Assembly (NCBI RefSeq): GCF_019097595.1 | Contig: NC_080718.1 | Coordinates: 16,265,157 to 16,329,156 of the forward strand | Length of the DNA: 64,000 nucleotides | Direction of reading: 5' to 3' | Source: Hemibagrus wyckioides | Taxonomy: Eukaryota > Chordata > Actinopteri > Siluriformes > Bagridae | Shown: in pieces, positions 13,130 to 25,640 of the stretch | Layout: every line of letters begins with the position of its first letter | Position numbering within the stretch: position 1 is the first letter of the stretch | Translations under genes and position numbers: made by a program | Notes under the pieces: generated by a model | Database searches by the model: none | What the model was told of the DNA's origin: nothing | What the model saw: only the letters and a program-made list of their open reading frames with translations

Positions 13130-13985
13130 GTCAATCACAGTGACACTAGCCAATCACAGGCAAGTGCGAGCAGAAGATAGATCCTCCAAGTGTGTTACTC
13201 CGCCCTGTGACGCAGCAGGAGCAGCAGTGTGATATGATGTGGTTTGTGTATTTCAGACTGTGTGATTGGTAGCTGGTGTATGATGGAGGAGCGCTGGCTG
13301 ATGGGAATTGGCAGGTGACTAAATTGGTGGGAAAATCCACTAGCTGGTTGTGTCATTGGCTAATTATGGAGCTGATTATTCTGACCCTGTAAACACGGGG
13401 TTGTTTGGGGACAAGTAAATAAGCCAACAGAAGGCGCTGTCCTCGACCCCTCGCTGTCTTGTCATCTGTCCAGTTTGCTGAGTCATTGCTCACTTAGATC
13501 ATCAGATCTGGACTTTTGTAGGTCTGGATGTAGTTCTGTCTAACAGAACAGTGTTTTTTTGTGATCTACCTCAAATATATGGTGTAAATGATAAGGATAT
13601 TATACTTCTGTGATATTTAATATTTCCAATAAATTGCAATAGCTCCTGAAATGTTGGAAGTCATGCTTTATGAAAGCCATGTGTGTGTAAGTCTGTTCAT
13701 CCCCTTGACCCTGGCTAAGAAACTAGCACAGTCACTTCATCTTTCTCTGGGAAACTCTTTCCCTCTCTCACTGCTGTGAAGTGTCCAGTTCACATCCCTG
13801 CTGTCTGCACTTCCTGAACTATCAGCGAGGACATTTTCAAACTTCAGAAAACTCTCACATACATGGGATGGGAAGTGTGAGATTCTGCAGCAAGTGTTTT
13901 GATTTCAGGTGTACTTCATAACATTTCCTGTTTCTTAATATTTGTTTAGTCACGCCTGATTGCCTCCCAGAAAGATCTGCTGATT
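13130..13985 (+). repeat. Long direct repeat, copy B
   Basis: Second copy of the 8683-9540 sequence, same orientation, 3.7 kb downstream. Its left edge abuts a CT microsatellite (13093-13129). Differences from copy A include a duplicated 'agcagg/agcag' segment near 13216, loss of 'ctttc' near 13181 and an extra 'aacttca' near 13839. The near-identity ends at about 13873, after which similarity is clearly weaker. Confidence 0.85.
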
Positions 13986-14699
13986 TTTGTGCCCCCCCCA
14001 TGTCAGAATTCCGCAGTATGATGGTTGTTTGTATATTTCCACTGTTATTTTTAGAGCTCCACAACCGGTTCATTTGTGGAAATTAAAGCAGCAGGCTGTG
14101 CAATTGCTGCCAGGGTTGTTGTTTTTTTGTTTGTTTTTTTTCCCTCACTGAGCGACTTTCCATTAAAAAAAATCAATTCATTCATAAATGTTAGGAGAAA
14201 GAGTTTCTCAGAGCTGATGGTATGCAGCAGTGTGGTATACATGAAACAGCTACACGCCATCTGCCATTAAACTCTCAAACTGCAAGCGTTTTTATTTGCT
14301 TTTTTATGTTGCTAGTTGTAAAATGGTAGTATTTCAAGACTGAAGGCATCGATGAATACGTTGCTTATTAAGAGGGATCATTTTCCCCTCATCAGCATGA
14401 GAGTAAGTGGGAACTATTTGCAAGTAGGAACTGAAGCTAGGTCGGTCTGTGGGATCGTTTGGTAGTTGTTTGTGTGCTGTGGTGTTTGTAATTTGCTTAG
14501 ATTTAAGAAATCTCAATTCAAATCTCATTTGTTGCTGAAATGGCAGCTCTGTGTGGTGTCAGTATATAGAAAATGAATGAGAGGTATCTTAATTAGTTAC
14601 TTGTTAGTGTAAGCAGAAGGTAGGATATAGAGGCGGAGTATAACAACTCAAACTTATACTCCTGAGCTGTCTAGCATTCTTGTGATTTGAAGCATCTCC

Positions 14700-15237
14700 A
14701 ACAGAACCTCGGCATACGAATGCCCTCCTTTATGAATTTTCACCTTAACAATTGAAATTTTGCATGTGAAGCGTTTTCGGCATACAAACAAACCCGAACC
14801 AAAATGAACGCCGGCTAAGTTGCATGTACGTCATGGTGAGAGCCATTCAGAACTTGTTTGCGTCAGTGGAAAGACCAAGCGAAACCAACCGAACCAAGTT
14901 TTACGAAGTTTTTTTCAGTCAGAGAACGCTGTTTCGAGTCAACCCACGATAGCAACGTTGCCTTTAGCATGCACTCAAAAGCAACGTCATTTTTCGCACG
15001 TCTGTTCTATTTTTAGCCCAAGCTTGGTGGTACGACGTCCTGTGAGGAGCCTTGACATAGAATGCTTGGCCTAAGTCAGTTCTTTGTAAGCAGCCATACA
15101 GTTTACATACGCTTCATATTGGTAATGCTAATATTTTTGGGTGGTTCAAATGGATTATCTGCATTTACATTATTTCTTATAGGAAAATTAGTTTTGCAAT
15201 ACAAATTTTCACCTCTAGAACGAATTAAATTCCACTG
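14700..15237. mobile_element. Pogo/Tigger-like MITE, copy 2
   Basis: Same family as 11064-11595: 'cagaacctcggcatacgaat' at the left, 'gttcagaacttgtttgcgtc' in the interior, and a 3' end of 'ctagaacgaatt' followed by 'ccactg'. The 3' inverted repeat has lost about 14 bases relative to copy 1. It keeps an interior segment ('catttacattatttcttata') that copy 1 lacks. The visible divergence means it is older than, or independent of, the long repeat pair. Confidence 0.75.
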
Positions 15238-15401
15238 TAATTGGGATTAGAATACTTTGTTGTATGGTTGTACTGTATTGTAGGGAAGCAGGACCTGAGT
15301 TTGCAGTAGTTCAGCATCAGCTACAAAGAGTATATACTTGCCTTATCACGTTCTTAGACACTCAAGGTGACTGTGATTATATAGGTTGCCAGTCTCTGAT
15401 A

Positions 15402-15669
15402 TCTTAAGTTGTCTTTATTTGTCACATATACATTACTGCACAGTGAAATTCTTCTTCGCATGTCCCATCTTTGGGGTTTGGGGTCAGAGCGCAGGGTCAG
15501 CCATGATACATCTCCCCTGGAGCAGGGTGGGTTGGGGGGCCTTGCAATGGTGGCAGCTTGGCGGTGCTGGGGCTTGAACCCCAGTCTTCCGGTCAGCGAC
15601 GTAGAGTCTTAACCACTTGAGCTACCAGACGTAGAGTCTTAACCACTTGAGCTACCACTGCCCCCCCCC
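15402..15669 (-). mobile_element. tRNA-like SINE, minus strand
   Basis: Read on the minus strand it begins 'ggggcagtggtagctcaag' (A-box-like TGGTAGCTCAAGTGG) and contains 'ggggttcaagccccag', a near-consensus RNA polymerase III B box (GGTTCRANYCC). The tail reads 'gtgaca' then 'aataaagac'. Together this is a tRNA-derived SINE head with an unrelated body. A 30-base piece of the head ('gacgtagagtcttaaccac' plus 'ttgagctacca') is tandemly duplicated at 15598-15657. Confidence 0.75.
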
Positions 15670-18600
15670 CTTTTGTTATTTTTTTTTTTTGTCATATAGA
15701 AATGCAGGTGATTTTTTTTTTTTCCTATTTACTTGATTTAAAACTTAACCTTCATGTGAATCAGTGAAGAATGTTTGATGTTGAAGACAAACCTACATTT
15801 CCTTTTCACAATGTGCATTCAGCTTCTCTAGGCAGAATATTACTGAAAGCTGAAAGTTACCGAAAGCTACTTTATGGCAAGGTTATTTTAAAAATAAAAA
15901 CTCTTTAAAGGAGTTTCTGTGAATCACATGCCAGGCTCCTCGGGCTCTGCGCTGCTACACTGAATACCAGCTTAATTGTTTGAGGTGCCGATGTCGGAAT
16001 ACCGCAGTCACTCCTCTGCTATTCGTTATCCACCGCGTCTCCATGAAGTCAGTGAGAAAATATGAAACGGAGAAGCTGCGTCTGTTTTGATGCGAAGAGC
16101 AGCGCTGTCACGGCGTGTGTCAAAATCCTAAAAAGAAAAATGGCTCTCTGGAGTGCTTTCATGTGGGCAGATATGGGGGGAGAAAAAAAGTTGGGTACAT
16201 TTCACACCAGAAGCCATGCTGTGGGCATGGAGCATTTATTCTGTTTTCATTCACTGGTTTAGTAAATATAACATGCACTGATGTTAAAATCATTATAAAC
16301 ACACGATGCCATGGTGATCATGTAAAGCTTGTTAAACCAGTGAGGTTTTCCAGCATCCTTCTTACCCACAAATATCCAAGTGGTTGTATCCTGTTAGTGG
16401 CAGTTTACAGAGTCCAGACTGAATATTGAGCTGATGTTAAAGGTTAATAAAGCTTTTGCTCTGTGTGTGTGTGTTTTTAACATTTGTGCTCTGTATTGCA
16501 TCTGTCAAACACAAACATGTCTGACAGCAGGAGCATTTCTAATCACAGTAGAAAATGACTCTTGATTACACACAATTAAACATGCTTCCCCTTCCCCTTT
16601 CAATTTTATTCACTCTTATTATTATTCAAAGACCCAGCTCCTTTCTTTTTCTAAGCGCATAATCCACAGTCGAGACGGTTCATACACTGTCCAGATGTTC
16701 CCTGACTTGATCCTAACCAGGCTAGCGTACTCGGTGTGTTCACTTTCAGACATGGCCACTGCGAGTTATATGTGTAAAATGTGAGCACGTTTTCCTTTTC
16801 TCAAGGAGGAAGCAGTAGTGTGGTAATGAGCGCTCTTCGGCTGCTTTGCGTCAGAGACTTGTCAGGGCTGCTCACGGCCATTCAGAGTGACAGTCAGTGA
16901 AGCGAGCGTGTGTGTCTGTGCCCATTTCCACAACCTCAGCCTGGCACATGCCTTGTGAAGTCGATGCTGCACTGAGTTGGCTGTAGGGAACAATGCTCTC
17001 GCTGTGCTGATCCCGCCATCGCTGCCTGCCTGCACTGAGCGTTTAGTGCTGGATCTAGCCTTGGTTTCAGACCTGCTGATTAGAGCTCTATTCAGCCCAA
17101 AATCTAGGAAATCTCCACCAGCCTCTGAGCTACCACACTTGGGTAGCCTTTCATTATCCCCCCCCCCCCCGTCTCGTTTCTTTGGAACCGTTTCTGTTTG
17201 GATTTCTAAATCTCTGTGCTGTGCTTTTGAGCAATGTCTTGCGACAACAGCCAGATTTCTTGCCCTTGACACACACACAAACACTATGCGTGTTCTGTTT
17301 ATTTCAGTGAGGGAGGGTGTGAGGAAATGTGACACAAAGATGGACAAGATTGCTCGTTTGAATGCAAGTCAAACGCAGCGTCACCTGAGAGGAAAGCGTT
17401 AATCGCTACATGCCTTGTTGGGCCTCTTGGAGCGGAGCGGTAAGACTGGCCTGATAGGGTGTGATGAAATCTCTACTGTTGGCTTAAGTCACATGGATTC
17501 TTATTACCTGTTCACTCGGTGTCCTCTTTCACAAAGGAAGTGATTCCTGCAGGTGTTAACTGTTCATCCTGGGAACCTAAGGCTTCACTTGGGGAAACTA
17601 ATTTTCCTTTTTTCTTTGTACACATATTATTAGTAGCAGGGGTTTCAATTTTCAAAGTAGCTGTGGAACACGTTTTGATTTATCACACATGCTTATACAC
17701 AGCTGTATGCAACAGAGGTTTATAAATCCCACACATACTAAATTACTCTGGTTTGCGTTGCACAGCCACGCTCATGAAATAAAGATACGCCCCTAAATTG
17801 CCATATATGGTAAACACTTTCCTGCTTGGCACATATTTCTGCAAGAGAGAGAGAGACACATTTTGCACCAATGATGGGGGGGGCATTCTGGATGGATTTT
17901 TCACGTTTGTATATAAAGAGAATATTTGCATCATATCATGTACAAGATTAAAGAGAAGCAGTTTGTGCTCTTTGCCTCGAATTATGTCTTCGCTTCCATT
18001 GATGGTCACTGCACCAGTTCACTCCATATTTGAATAAACTTTTCTCATGCATCCTCGCATCTAGTCGCCAGTTCTTGCTGTCACTCACGTTGCCGGACAT
18101 GGCCAGCTCTCTTTGAGACAATGAATAGCCTCCTGTGGCTTTGTTGCTGTGAGTCAATGTATGTGTGAATGTAGCATAACTCGGTAGTCTTAACATTCCT
18201 CCAAACTGGCTTTTTAATTTTATGGGTATGTCTGCACCTAGTTGCCTCAGGAAAAACTGTTATGGCATGAAAATCCCTTGTTATTTGTGATGTTGCCTTG
18301 CCACTGCCATGTTTGGAAAACGTAATGTTTTGCTTCGTGAGCTATTCGCTTTGTTGTTCTCTCCGAAAGTTTTGCGAGTTGCTGGCAGAGATCTAAACTC
18401 GCACTAGGCAAACATCATCGACTGATCAGCCAATCATACTCATCACTGTCATTACTAAAAACACTGCACAAAGCTCCATGAGCCAAATCTGTCTTTAGAC
18501 CTGCCCTTTCTTTACATTTACTCTGCACCTTCATGTGAGGAAGCCAGGTATTCATGATAACATGATTAAGCCTGATGTGAGAGCTGTGTAATCCCCCACA

Positions 18601-18917
18601 CCACCACATCAGCTCTAGTCTCTTTCTTTCTAGACTCATGGATAGTTTCCTCATCTTCGTAGAACAGTTTCCTTAAAATGCAAGTCAGATATCCGTAATA
18701 ACGGGCTAATACAGAGATCGAGGCATTGTTCTGCTTTTATAACTCATTTCAGAAACATTCAAATGATTAAAACAAATTAGTGATTTCATTCTTACCAATT
18801 AATATTAAATCTAATAAAGTGTGCATTTAAATATTTTAAAAAAATGTTAACTCATCTCCGGCAATATCTCAATATTCAATGTTTTTTTATTTTTATTTCA
18901 TTTATTTATTTATTTAT

Positions 18918-19300
18918 TTATTTATTTATTTTTTTAAGGTTTGTTTGCTGACCAGTGGCTGCGGTTTGCTCTTCAGTGACTGTGTTGAGGGTTTTTTCTC
19001 TTACATTTTCAGCAGGGTTTAGCCACATTTTATCAGTCATGAGAATAACCCTATTATGAGGGGAAAAAGCAAGATCAGTAAATGAAGTGAACGGGGAAAA
19101 ACCAATCGTATTGAAATATTTAGCAGACAAAGTAAGAGAGCCATTGTCTTCTACCTTTAATTGAAGTACTTTATCACTATCTCTCATTTGTTTATGGAAA
19201 AAAAAATTCCATTGGCCATATTTTTTGAATAATACATAGCCATTGTATTTTGTCTGAATGGATCTGATTTGTACCAATATCTGTTCATTTTTAATTGTTA
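18918..19300 (-). pseudogene. Unidentified coding-like fragment with a TAAA tail
   Basis: On the minus strand a frame of about 119 codons runs without interruption into a tail of tandem TAAA units (18895-18935 on the + strand), and its stop lies inside the tail. The upstream edge is another TTTG/TTTA array (19315-19355). The peptide has ordinary amino-acid composition, with segments such as WNFFFHKQMRDSDKVLQLKV and FTSFTDLAFSPHNRVILMTD. An A-rich tail downstream of a 5'-truncated frame is the mark of LINE-mediated retroposition, so it may be a LINE fragment or a retrocopy. I cannot name the parent. Confidence 0.35.
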
Positions 19301-20809
19301 CCCAACCTAGTAGAGTTTGTTTGTTTGTTTGTTTATTTATTTATTTATTTATTTGATTGATTGATTATCTAACTTATTACTAACTGATTGCTGAAGCAAT
19401 ATTTAGGATTTAGTGATCTAACTTTTTAATTAATTAAGTTATTTATTTATTATTTAAATATTTTACTTTTGGACTGTAGTTTGCACAATAGGCTGCAAAG
19501 TGACCTTGTCAGTGAATATCACTATCTTTTCAATAAAAGAAAAATATGAATGCTTACTTCTTCTTCTTCTTCTTCTTCTTTCCTGATTTATTTCATTATA
19601 ATCAGGAAACATGAATGACTCAGTTGAACATGTGACTTGTAGAATACTCCATATATTAGTGGTGTGTGTGTTCAGATAACAGGGGAGTGTGTGTGTGTGT
19701 GTGTGTGTAATGGGCCACAATTACAACGTAAATGTTTTCATACCATATTCTGGGTGACTCATGAAAAAGGATGATTCAAGCATGAGCTTTAATGCAAAGA
19801 TATGATTTCATACACTTTTTATATTATATGTCATTTATAACGATTGTATCTAATTGTAGTGATCTGGCATGTTATTTGTTCGACATGTGCATGTAGGTCG
19901 TTGTGAAGGACACCTTTTAAGATGTTTTATTTTGACTGACATGTTAGTAATGATAGTGATATTACTGAGTAATTTATTATGAAAGGGATATAATTTGTGC
20001 ATATTACTGTGTGTTGTGCTGCATAGATGCTATAGTGCACATTACAGTAAGGGTTGACACAAGCTTGCTGTTTACAGACATTTTCTTTCCACAACATTGC
20101 CATAACTCAGCACGAATTTTCGCCTCTGGATCTGTTTGTGCTGTTGAAGGAAATGACCGACAATCCCTGAATAAAGCATGAGCTGAGACTTCCCAGCAGG
20201 CTCCGGTTTCACGACTACACTGACCCAGTCCTTGCAAACGCTGCAGCCTAGTGCTCTAGTGCTCTTACAGTGATGTTATCATACATGTTTCTGAACTGAA
20301 ATCGCAAGTTTGGCTAATCATCTGTAGCCTTCTCTGTCTGTTTCTGATGTGTGGCTTTTTATTTTTTTTTCGTTATTAGGTGCTGTCTAGGTGATAAACT
20401 GGTTAAGGAATTCTAAGAAGTGTGTGTGTGTGCTGGCAATGTACTGATCCCCTGCAGTGACAACCTAATTATTTGTGTGTGCTTCTCATGCTACATACAC
20501 ATCACATGCTAGAGTTTAGAGACAGTATCAGTAGGCTCTCTAAACAAACTAGATTTGTTTGAATGAATTTGACTTTTCAGAATATCGTTATTTCACATCT
20601 CCTCGTGGTTTAATGCAGCGTGAGTATTTGATGACTAACTAGTCTAGCACCTGGAGTGTGACGTGTGGTCATTTCTGACATGTAGATGAACTGGTCTTTC
20701 CACCTTCAATCATGTAAGACTGACTCTTAAGTGCTGAGGCATGGGGACACGCGGGGAGTCTATAGCCAGGGTATGTTGGATTTCATTATTATCAGAGTTG
20801 TTGTAGTTG

Positions 20810-21063
20810 CAGACCTGTCAGACTGGTCACTTGAACTGAAAGAGATTAATCCATACCTCAGGCTTGGGGTTGAGGGTTTGACTCTCACTTCCACCCTGGC
20901 TGTGATTAGTTCATTTGGTCTCCCTGTGCTTTGGGGGTTTCCTCTGGGTTCTCTGGTTTCCTCCCTATTCCAGAAATAGGCAAAGATGATTATTACTACC
21001 TTGTACCCCGAGTCCCCCTGGGATAGACTTCCTGCAACCCTCTATAGGCTAAGCACTACAGAA
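20810..21063 (+). repeat. Teleost interspersed repeat, SINE-like, decayed
   Basis: The words 'ggtctccctgtgctttgggg', 'gtttcctctgggttctctgg', 'tttcctccctattcca' and then 'ccccctgggatagacttcctgc' and 'taggctaagcactacagaaaa' follow the order of a very abundant fish repeat ending in 'gataagcggtacagaaaatgg'. A B-box-like 'gggtttgactctcac' lies upstream at about 20875. It is decayed, with the middle shortened. Confidence 0.55.
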
Positions 21064-21292
21064 AATTATATTTTTGTACAGAAGGAATATCTATATATTT
21101 CAGTTTTTTAGATTGTAATTAGGTTTTAATTGTATTTGCTGTTTACCGTATTTGCTGTTTACCGTCTCTGGCTAAATTTTTAAATATTTATTTATTTATG
21201 GCATTAACTTGTACTGCTACTCACAGTATACTGCTATAAGAGGATTGATATAAGGCTACAGTAGAGCTGCACAAGGTAGTTTGACATATTTC

Positions 21293-21353
21293 TCTCTCTA
21301 TCTCTCTCTCTCTCTCACACACACACACACTCTCTCTCTCTCACACACACACA

Positions 21354-21398
<45 letters not shown>
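21293..21398. repeat. Alternating CT and CA dinucleotide arrays
   Basis: Compound microsatellite in which CT runs switch to CA runs three times. Confidence 0.95.
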
Positions 21399-23029
21399 CT
21401 GACTTACTGACTGGGTTTGTTCTGGATATATGTCAGCTTTTTATTGAGGCAGCATGACTAAATTGGTTTGGTATGTGAGCTGACGTAGAAGGTGCTGATC
21501 GTTGTGCAGCTTTCTATGGAAATGCGACGCCGAAGAAATCCAGTGTGTTTTAGTAAATATGAGCTCAGGGGCCGTTCATCCATATTGTAGGTTCAATCTA
21601 CAGTGCAGACGAATAGACGTGAAGATATGATGCTTTTGGACCAGTTTGGTTGTGATGCTTAAGCGTAATTAAATTTCAGATGTAGTTTTGTCTCTCTTAA
21701 ATGAAAGGTTAAAGCCATGTAGCTGTATCCAACTGGTTTTTGTCAGTTTTATTGGAAATTCCTTGAAATTGAACTGTTGTTGTTTTAGCCAAGTATTTTT
21801 TAATGTACTTTTATTCCAGTTATAAACATTTTAAAACTTGGCTGTTTTTAAAGAAAAAAATGTTGGACGGGAATCAGTATCAGCCCATGGACTGTTTTTC
21901 ATAAGTATTTCTGTTTTTACCCCAGGACAATAAAAAAAAAAAGCATGCTTTTCCACACAAATGTTTATATGAGTATAGTCTCTGTGAGATGCTTGTTCAT
22001 AAGCGTTTATCTGTACAAAGTTATCCAAAAAGAGCTAAAATATCTCACACTGAAAGCCTGACTTATTGTGCAGTGATAAAATAATGCATTTATTTATACC
22101 GATTAAAATATTTTCCTTTTCCCCGACAGACTGGAACACCTGTGTACTGGTGAAAAGGCTTAATACCAGTAGACCTCCCACTAAACTGCCGTCTGTCTCT
22201 ACCATCTTGCCCTGCACTGATTTCAGGGTCCCGGGGCGGGACTCGTTGTGTTGCATCTCACTGGCTGTTGCCCAACAGTACACATAATGCTGGTCGTTTA
22301 CATACTAAACTATTCTCTGCTCTTCTGGCTTTTCTTGCACCACTCTCGCTCCCACAATCCTTTGTGCAGATGGAGAATGAATGGGTTGAAAAATGTAAAT
22401 GGACCGTAAAGAGTACAATGAGTACACATCAAAGGCCAGTGATCCAGTTCAAGTGCAAAGTCGTATCACAGGAGTAACGTAGTACAAGGCTGTCATATTC
22501 CATCAGTGACACAGTGGATGGTTTATTCTAAGTGAAATACGTGTTACTGCCACGTTAGAGGGTTCTTACGTGATCATAGACTTTAGCCACACTGTAAGTG
22601 ACCTTGTTGTAGAGCGTTAATGAATCACATATTAACAGGGCATGTCTGGTTATTGGTGCCTGCAATGGGTTGCCTATATAATGCTTTTAATTCTTTTTCA
22701 CATTACGTCACCTGTAAATGCTTACAGCCGTAACATACCAATATATTATACACTCTGATCTGTACGGATCAACCCTGCTATTTTATTATACAGAACTTCT
22801 GAATTCCCAACTAAATGTCAAGACATTATAATGGGTAGTTTCTTGCACTGTAACACTGCTGTGTTTTTAGTAAGACTCGATGGAGGATGGACATTTTAGC
22901 CTAAGGCTTGAATGATAATTTACAGCAAGCACAGGAGACCTGAAGAGATAACGGTTATACTAACCTTTTTATTCTTCTAAAAAAAAATGAATGCACATCT
23001 CATTAAATCTTGAGATGGATGGGTTACTA

Positions 23030-23480
23030 CAGCAGCAGATTCTCATTACTGGCTGAGAGCAGTGGAACCTGGTGTGGTCTTCTGCTGTTATAGTGCATCC
23101 ATCTCAATGGTCCATGCATGCTGAGATGCTTTTCTGCTCAGCATGGTTGTAAAGAGTGATTATATGAGTTGCTATATCCATCCTGTAAGCTCAAACCAAG
23201 CTGGACCCACTGAACATGCTGTGTAAAATTTAGAAACTCTCTTGTGTGTGAAGCTCGAAGGCGATCAGCAGTTTCTGAAATACTCATACCAACCAAACTG
23301 AATCAAACAACATGCCACAGTTGGTCACAGAGCTCACACTTCTTCATGCTGATGTTGGTGTGAACATTAATTGAAGCCCTTGACCTGTACCTGCATGTTT
23401 TTCTTAGCATTCCTCTGTTGACACATGATGGGCTGATTAGATAACAGCACGAATGTGCGGGTGTTCCTGGTGATCAGTGG
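23030..23480 (+). mobile_element. Tc1/mariner-type MITE, copy 2
   Basis: Longer member of the family at 1010-1345 and 39061-39416. It keeps 'gagatgcttttctgctca', 'gtaagctcaaaccaagctgg', 'cgatcagcagtttctgaaat' and 'gggctgattagataaca', the typical order of this fish MITE. Terminal repeats are not clear and there is no transposase frame. Confidence 0.55.
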
Positions 23481-25489
23481 ATTATTTCAGATTTAACAGA
23501 CATCAGTTCTATCACATTAATCCTGCTACTAAATAATAAAACTGTGGAAAGTTCCAGGTCGAAGTTTTCATGCTCCAATCTCGAACCATGAGGTTCCCTC
23601 TGCGTAGATTGAGGCAATGAAATGCTGCTTACACACAAATATACTTCCTCTGCACATTACAAAATTTATAATTGTATTTCTCCATCCTGATTGCTCTAAC
23701 CCATAGGTTCCACCGCTCTTCATCCACAGGAAAGCTATCAGAGCTGAGGTAGGTCAGATTTAGTTTCAGATTGTAACACTAAGCTGCAAATGCTTTTAGA
23801 CTTTGAGCAGAAGGATAGCTACCCTGTGGTGAAAGTTCTTGCAGCCAAAAATTAGAAGTGAGAAAGACACCCATTGATGACAGGTCTGTAAAGCACAGAC
23901 ATCACTAGATTTTTTTTTTTTTTTTTGTCTCTGTTAATGGAAACTTCACAAAGCTGCATCCCCAGTGCTGCTGTAGACACCTTGGTGTTTGAGCATTACA
24001 ATATGACCACAGTTCAGAAAGTGCTTTCATCAAGTCTAATAGTGTAAGGAGTCCAAACTGTGCTCCTGTGCAACGGAGGAAAAAGTAATGCTCTCATGAG
24101 TTGTATTTTCCTTACATCTGGACATACTTAGGTGTGGAGACAGACTGAAGAAAGCTTTCACTCATGCCTGTTGCCAACATGGTGGTAGATCCATAATGGC
24201 ACGGGCAGCCATCTCACAGGAGTCATTAGATGCAGTGATTTCTGTCTGTGCTCATTTTATAGGACCATGAGGCCGTTTTACTGGACCAGGTGCATCCTGT
24301 GGTTCAAACTCCGTTCCTTCATCATGATCCTTCATTCTAAGATAATGATGCTTCTGTACTCGGTAAAATAAATAATATTCTGAAGGCCGTCATGGAGGCA
24401 TGCTTTCAAGGGCATCTTCACTCAGCAGCACAGAACATACAGGCATGGTAGAGGTCTGTGGCACACACTGATATCATTGTAAAATTCTGCTGCTAGGATC
24501 CTTCACCCATACAAATCTTCCAGTTGGGTTAGGGAGAAATGAATGCCTCTCAGTGTCTGCCATAATGAGGGAGGATGGAAGGGAATGAGATGTGGAGAGA
24601 TGGAGACAACCTTGCGCTTTCAAATTGACTTGTTTGGGAGAACCATGTCCTTTGGGCTTGTCCTTATCATAGCAGCTGTGGAACACCACAAATCACAGAC
24701 ATATGAAATAAATGCCTTATGCATTGTTTCACTAATAAATTGCATTTCCACGACTTATGCATTTTAAGTAGTGTCTTCGACTTGCAGTGGATACTGAATA
24801 GGAAAGCGGGAAATCTGATGTGGAATGATTGCGGCTGTTACTTTGACAGAACCGATTCCCTCATTTGATTTAACCTCGCTATTCTCGGAGGCATTCCCGC
24901 CCGTAGCCAACGTGCGCCGATTAACATTAGCTTCGTGGTTTCGACACAGCTTCAGGTTTGCTTCTTTCCTAACTGCAGACTGAATTTAGTCTTTGGGACA
25001 TTCGATGCAATTAACTACAATTAAGGCAAGGCGTTCTGAGGCTGACGGCCCCCGCTGACTATCCTCTCAGTTAAAACAGCAGGGAGAAGCCTGTTAATAT
25101 CTCAGCTCTGGTTCAGCATGGCTTTCTCTCTGTCGAGAATGAACACGTGTTTTTAATGTGTTGCTCGCGGTTTGTAAAATATACACATTAATACCAAGTG
25201 GGCTAATATGTCTCTCTTCATTGTTGTTATTTCTAAACAGTGTCTTCTAAATACAAATACACTGTGATTGAATCAGCTTTTGCCAACGCTGTATGTTGTT
25301 TGTCGTGTGTTCCCACCTCCTCCTTTTCTTTCCTTCCCTCCATCGATCTGCTCAGCATGTGGTGCTTCACTGATGACCCTCTTATTTATAAACCTTCCCT
25401 ACAACACTAAGGTGTACCGAACTGTACTGACGCTGGTAGTGTTAGAGTGGTTGGCTCAAAGTTTTATTTAAAAAAAAAATACAAAAGAA

Positions 25490-25640
25490 AAAAGTCAAGT
25501 CAAGTGGGTTTACTGTCATTTCAGCTCCTCCAGCACCGTGGTGCTGCACAGAAATACATACTGCAAATGTGTGTAAACAGGACAATGATTAGTAAAACAG
25601 GACAGTAGGCACAGTGAAGGACAGTGAAGCACAGTGTGGG
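25490..25640 (+). repeat. Dispersed repeat fragment (fish 'tcaagtcaagtgg' type)
   Basis: The order 'tcaagtcaagtgggttt', 'actgtcatttcagctcctcc', 'caccgtggtgctgcacagaa' and 'aacaggacaatgattagtaa' resembles a common teleost repeat that begins with 'caagtcaag' plus 'ttattgtcatttc'. Only about 150 bases are recognisable. Confidence 0.4.

Noticed and set aside
8683..15237. Idea that the 745-bp repeat plus MITE block was duplicated as one segment
   Set aside because: The spacing between repeat and MITE differs (about 1.5 kb against 0.7 kb) and the MITE copies are far more diverged than the repeats, so they did not duplicate together recently.
16862..17402. 161-codon minus and 141-codon plus open frames overlapping each other
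   Set aside because: No recognisable domain, interrupted by a poly-C run, no splice support. The local GC rise alone makes longer chance frames.
20004..20237. 77-codon minus-strand frame (segment RDCRSFPSTAQTDPEAKIRA)
   Set aside because: Composition looks coding-like but I could not identify it, and no splice sites, tail or repeat ends support a gene or element. A translated search would settle it.
24280..24690. Possible retroelement fragment on the minus strand
   Set aside because: Phrases resemble repeat-derived coding sequence, but many stops and no recognisable motif leave it unsupported.
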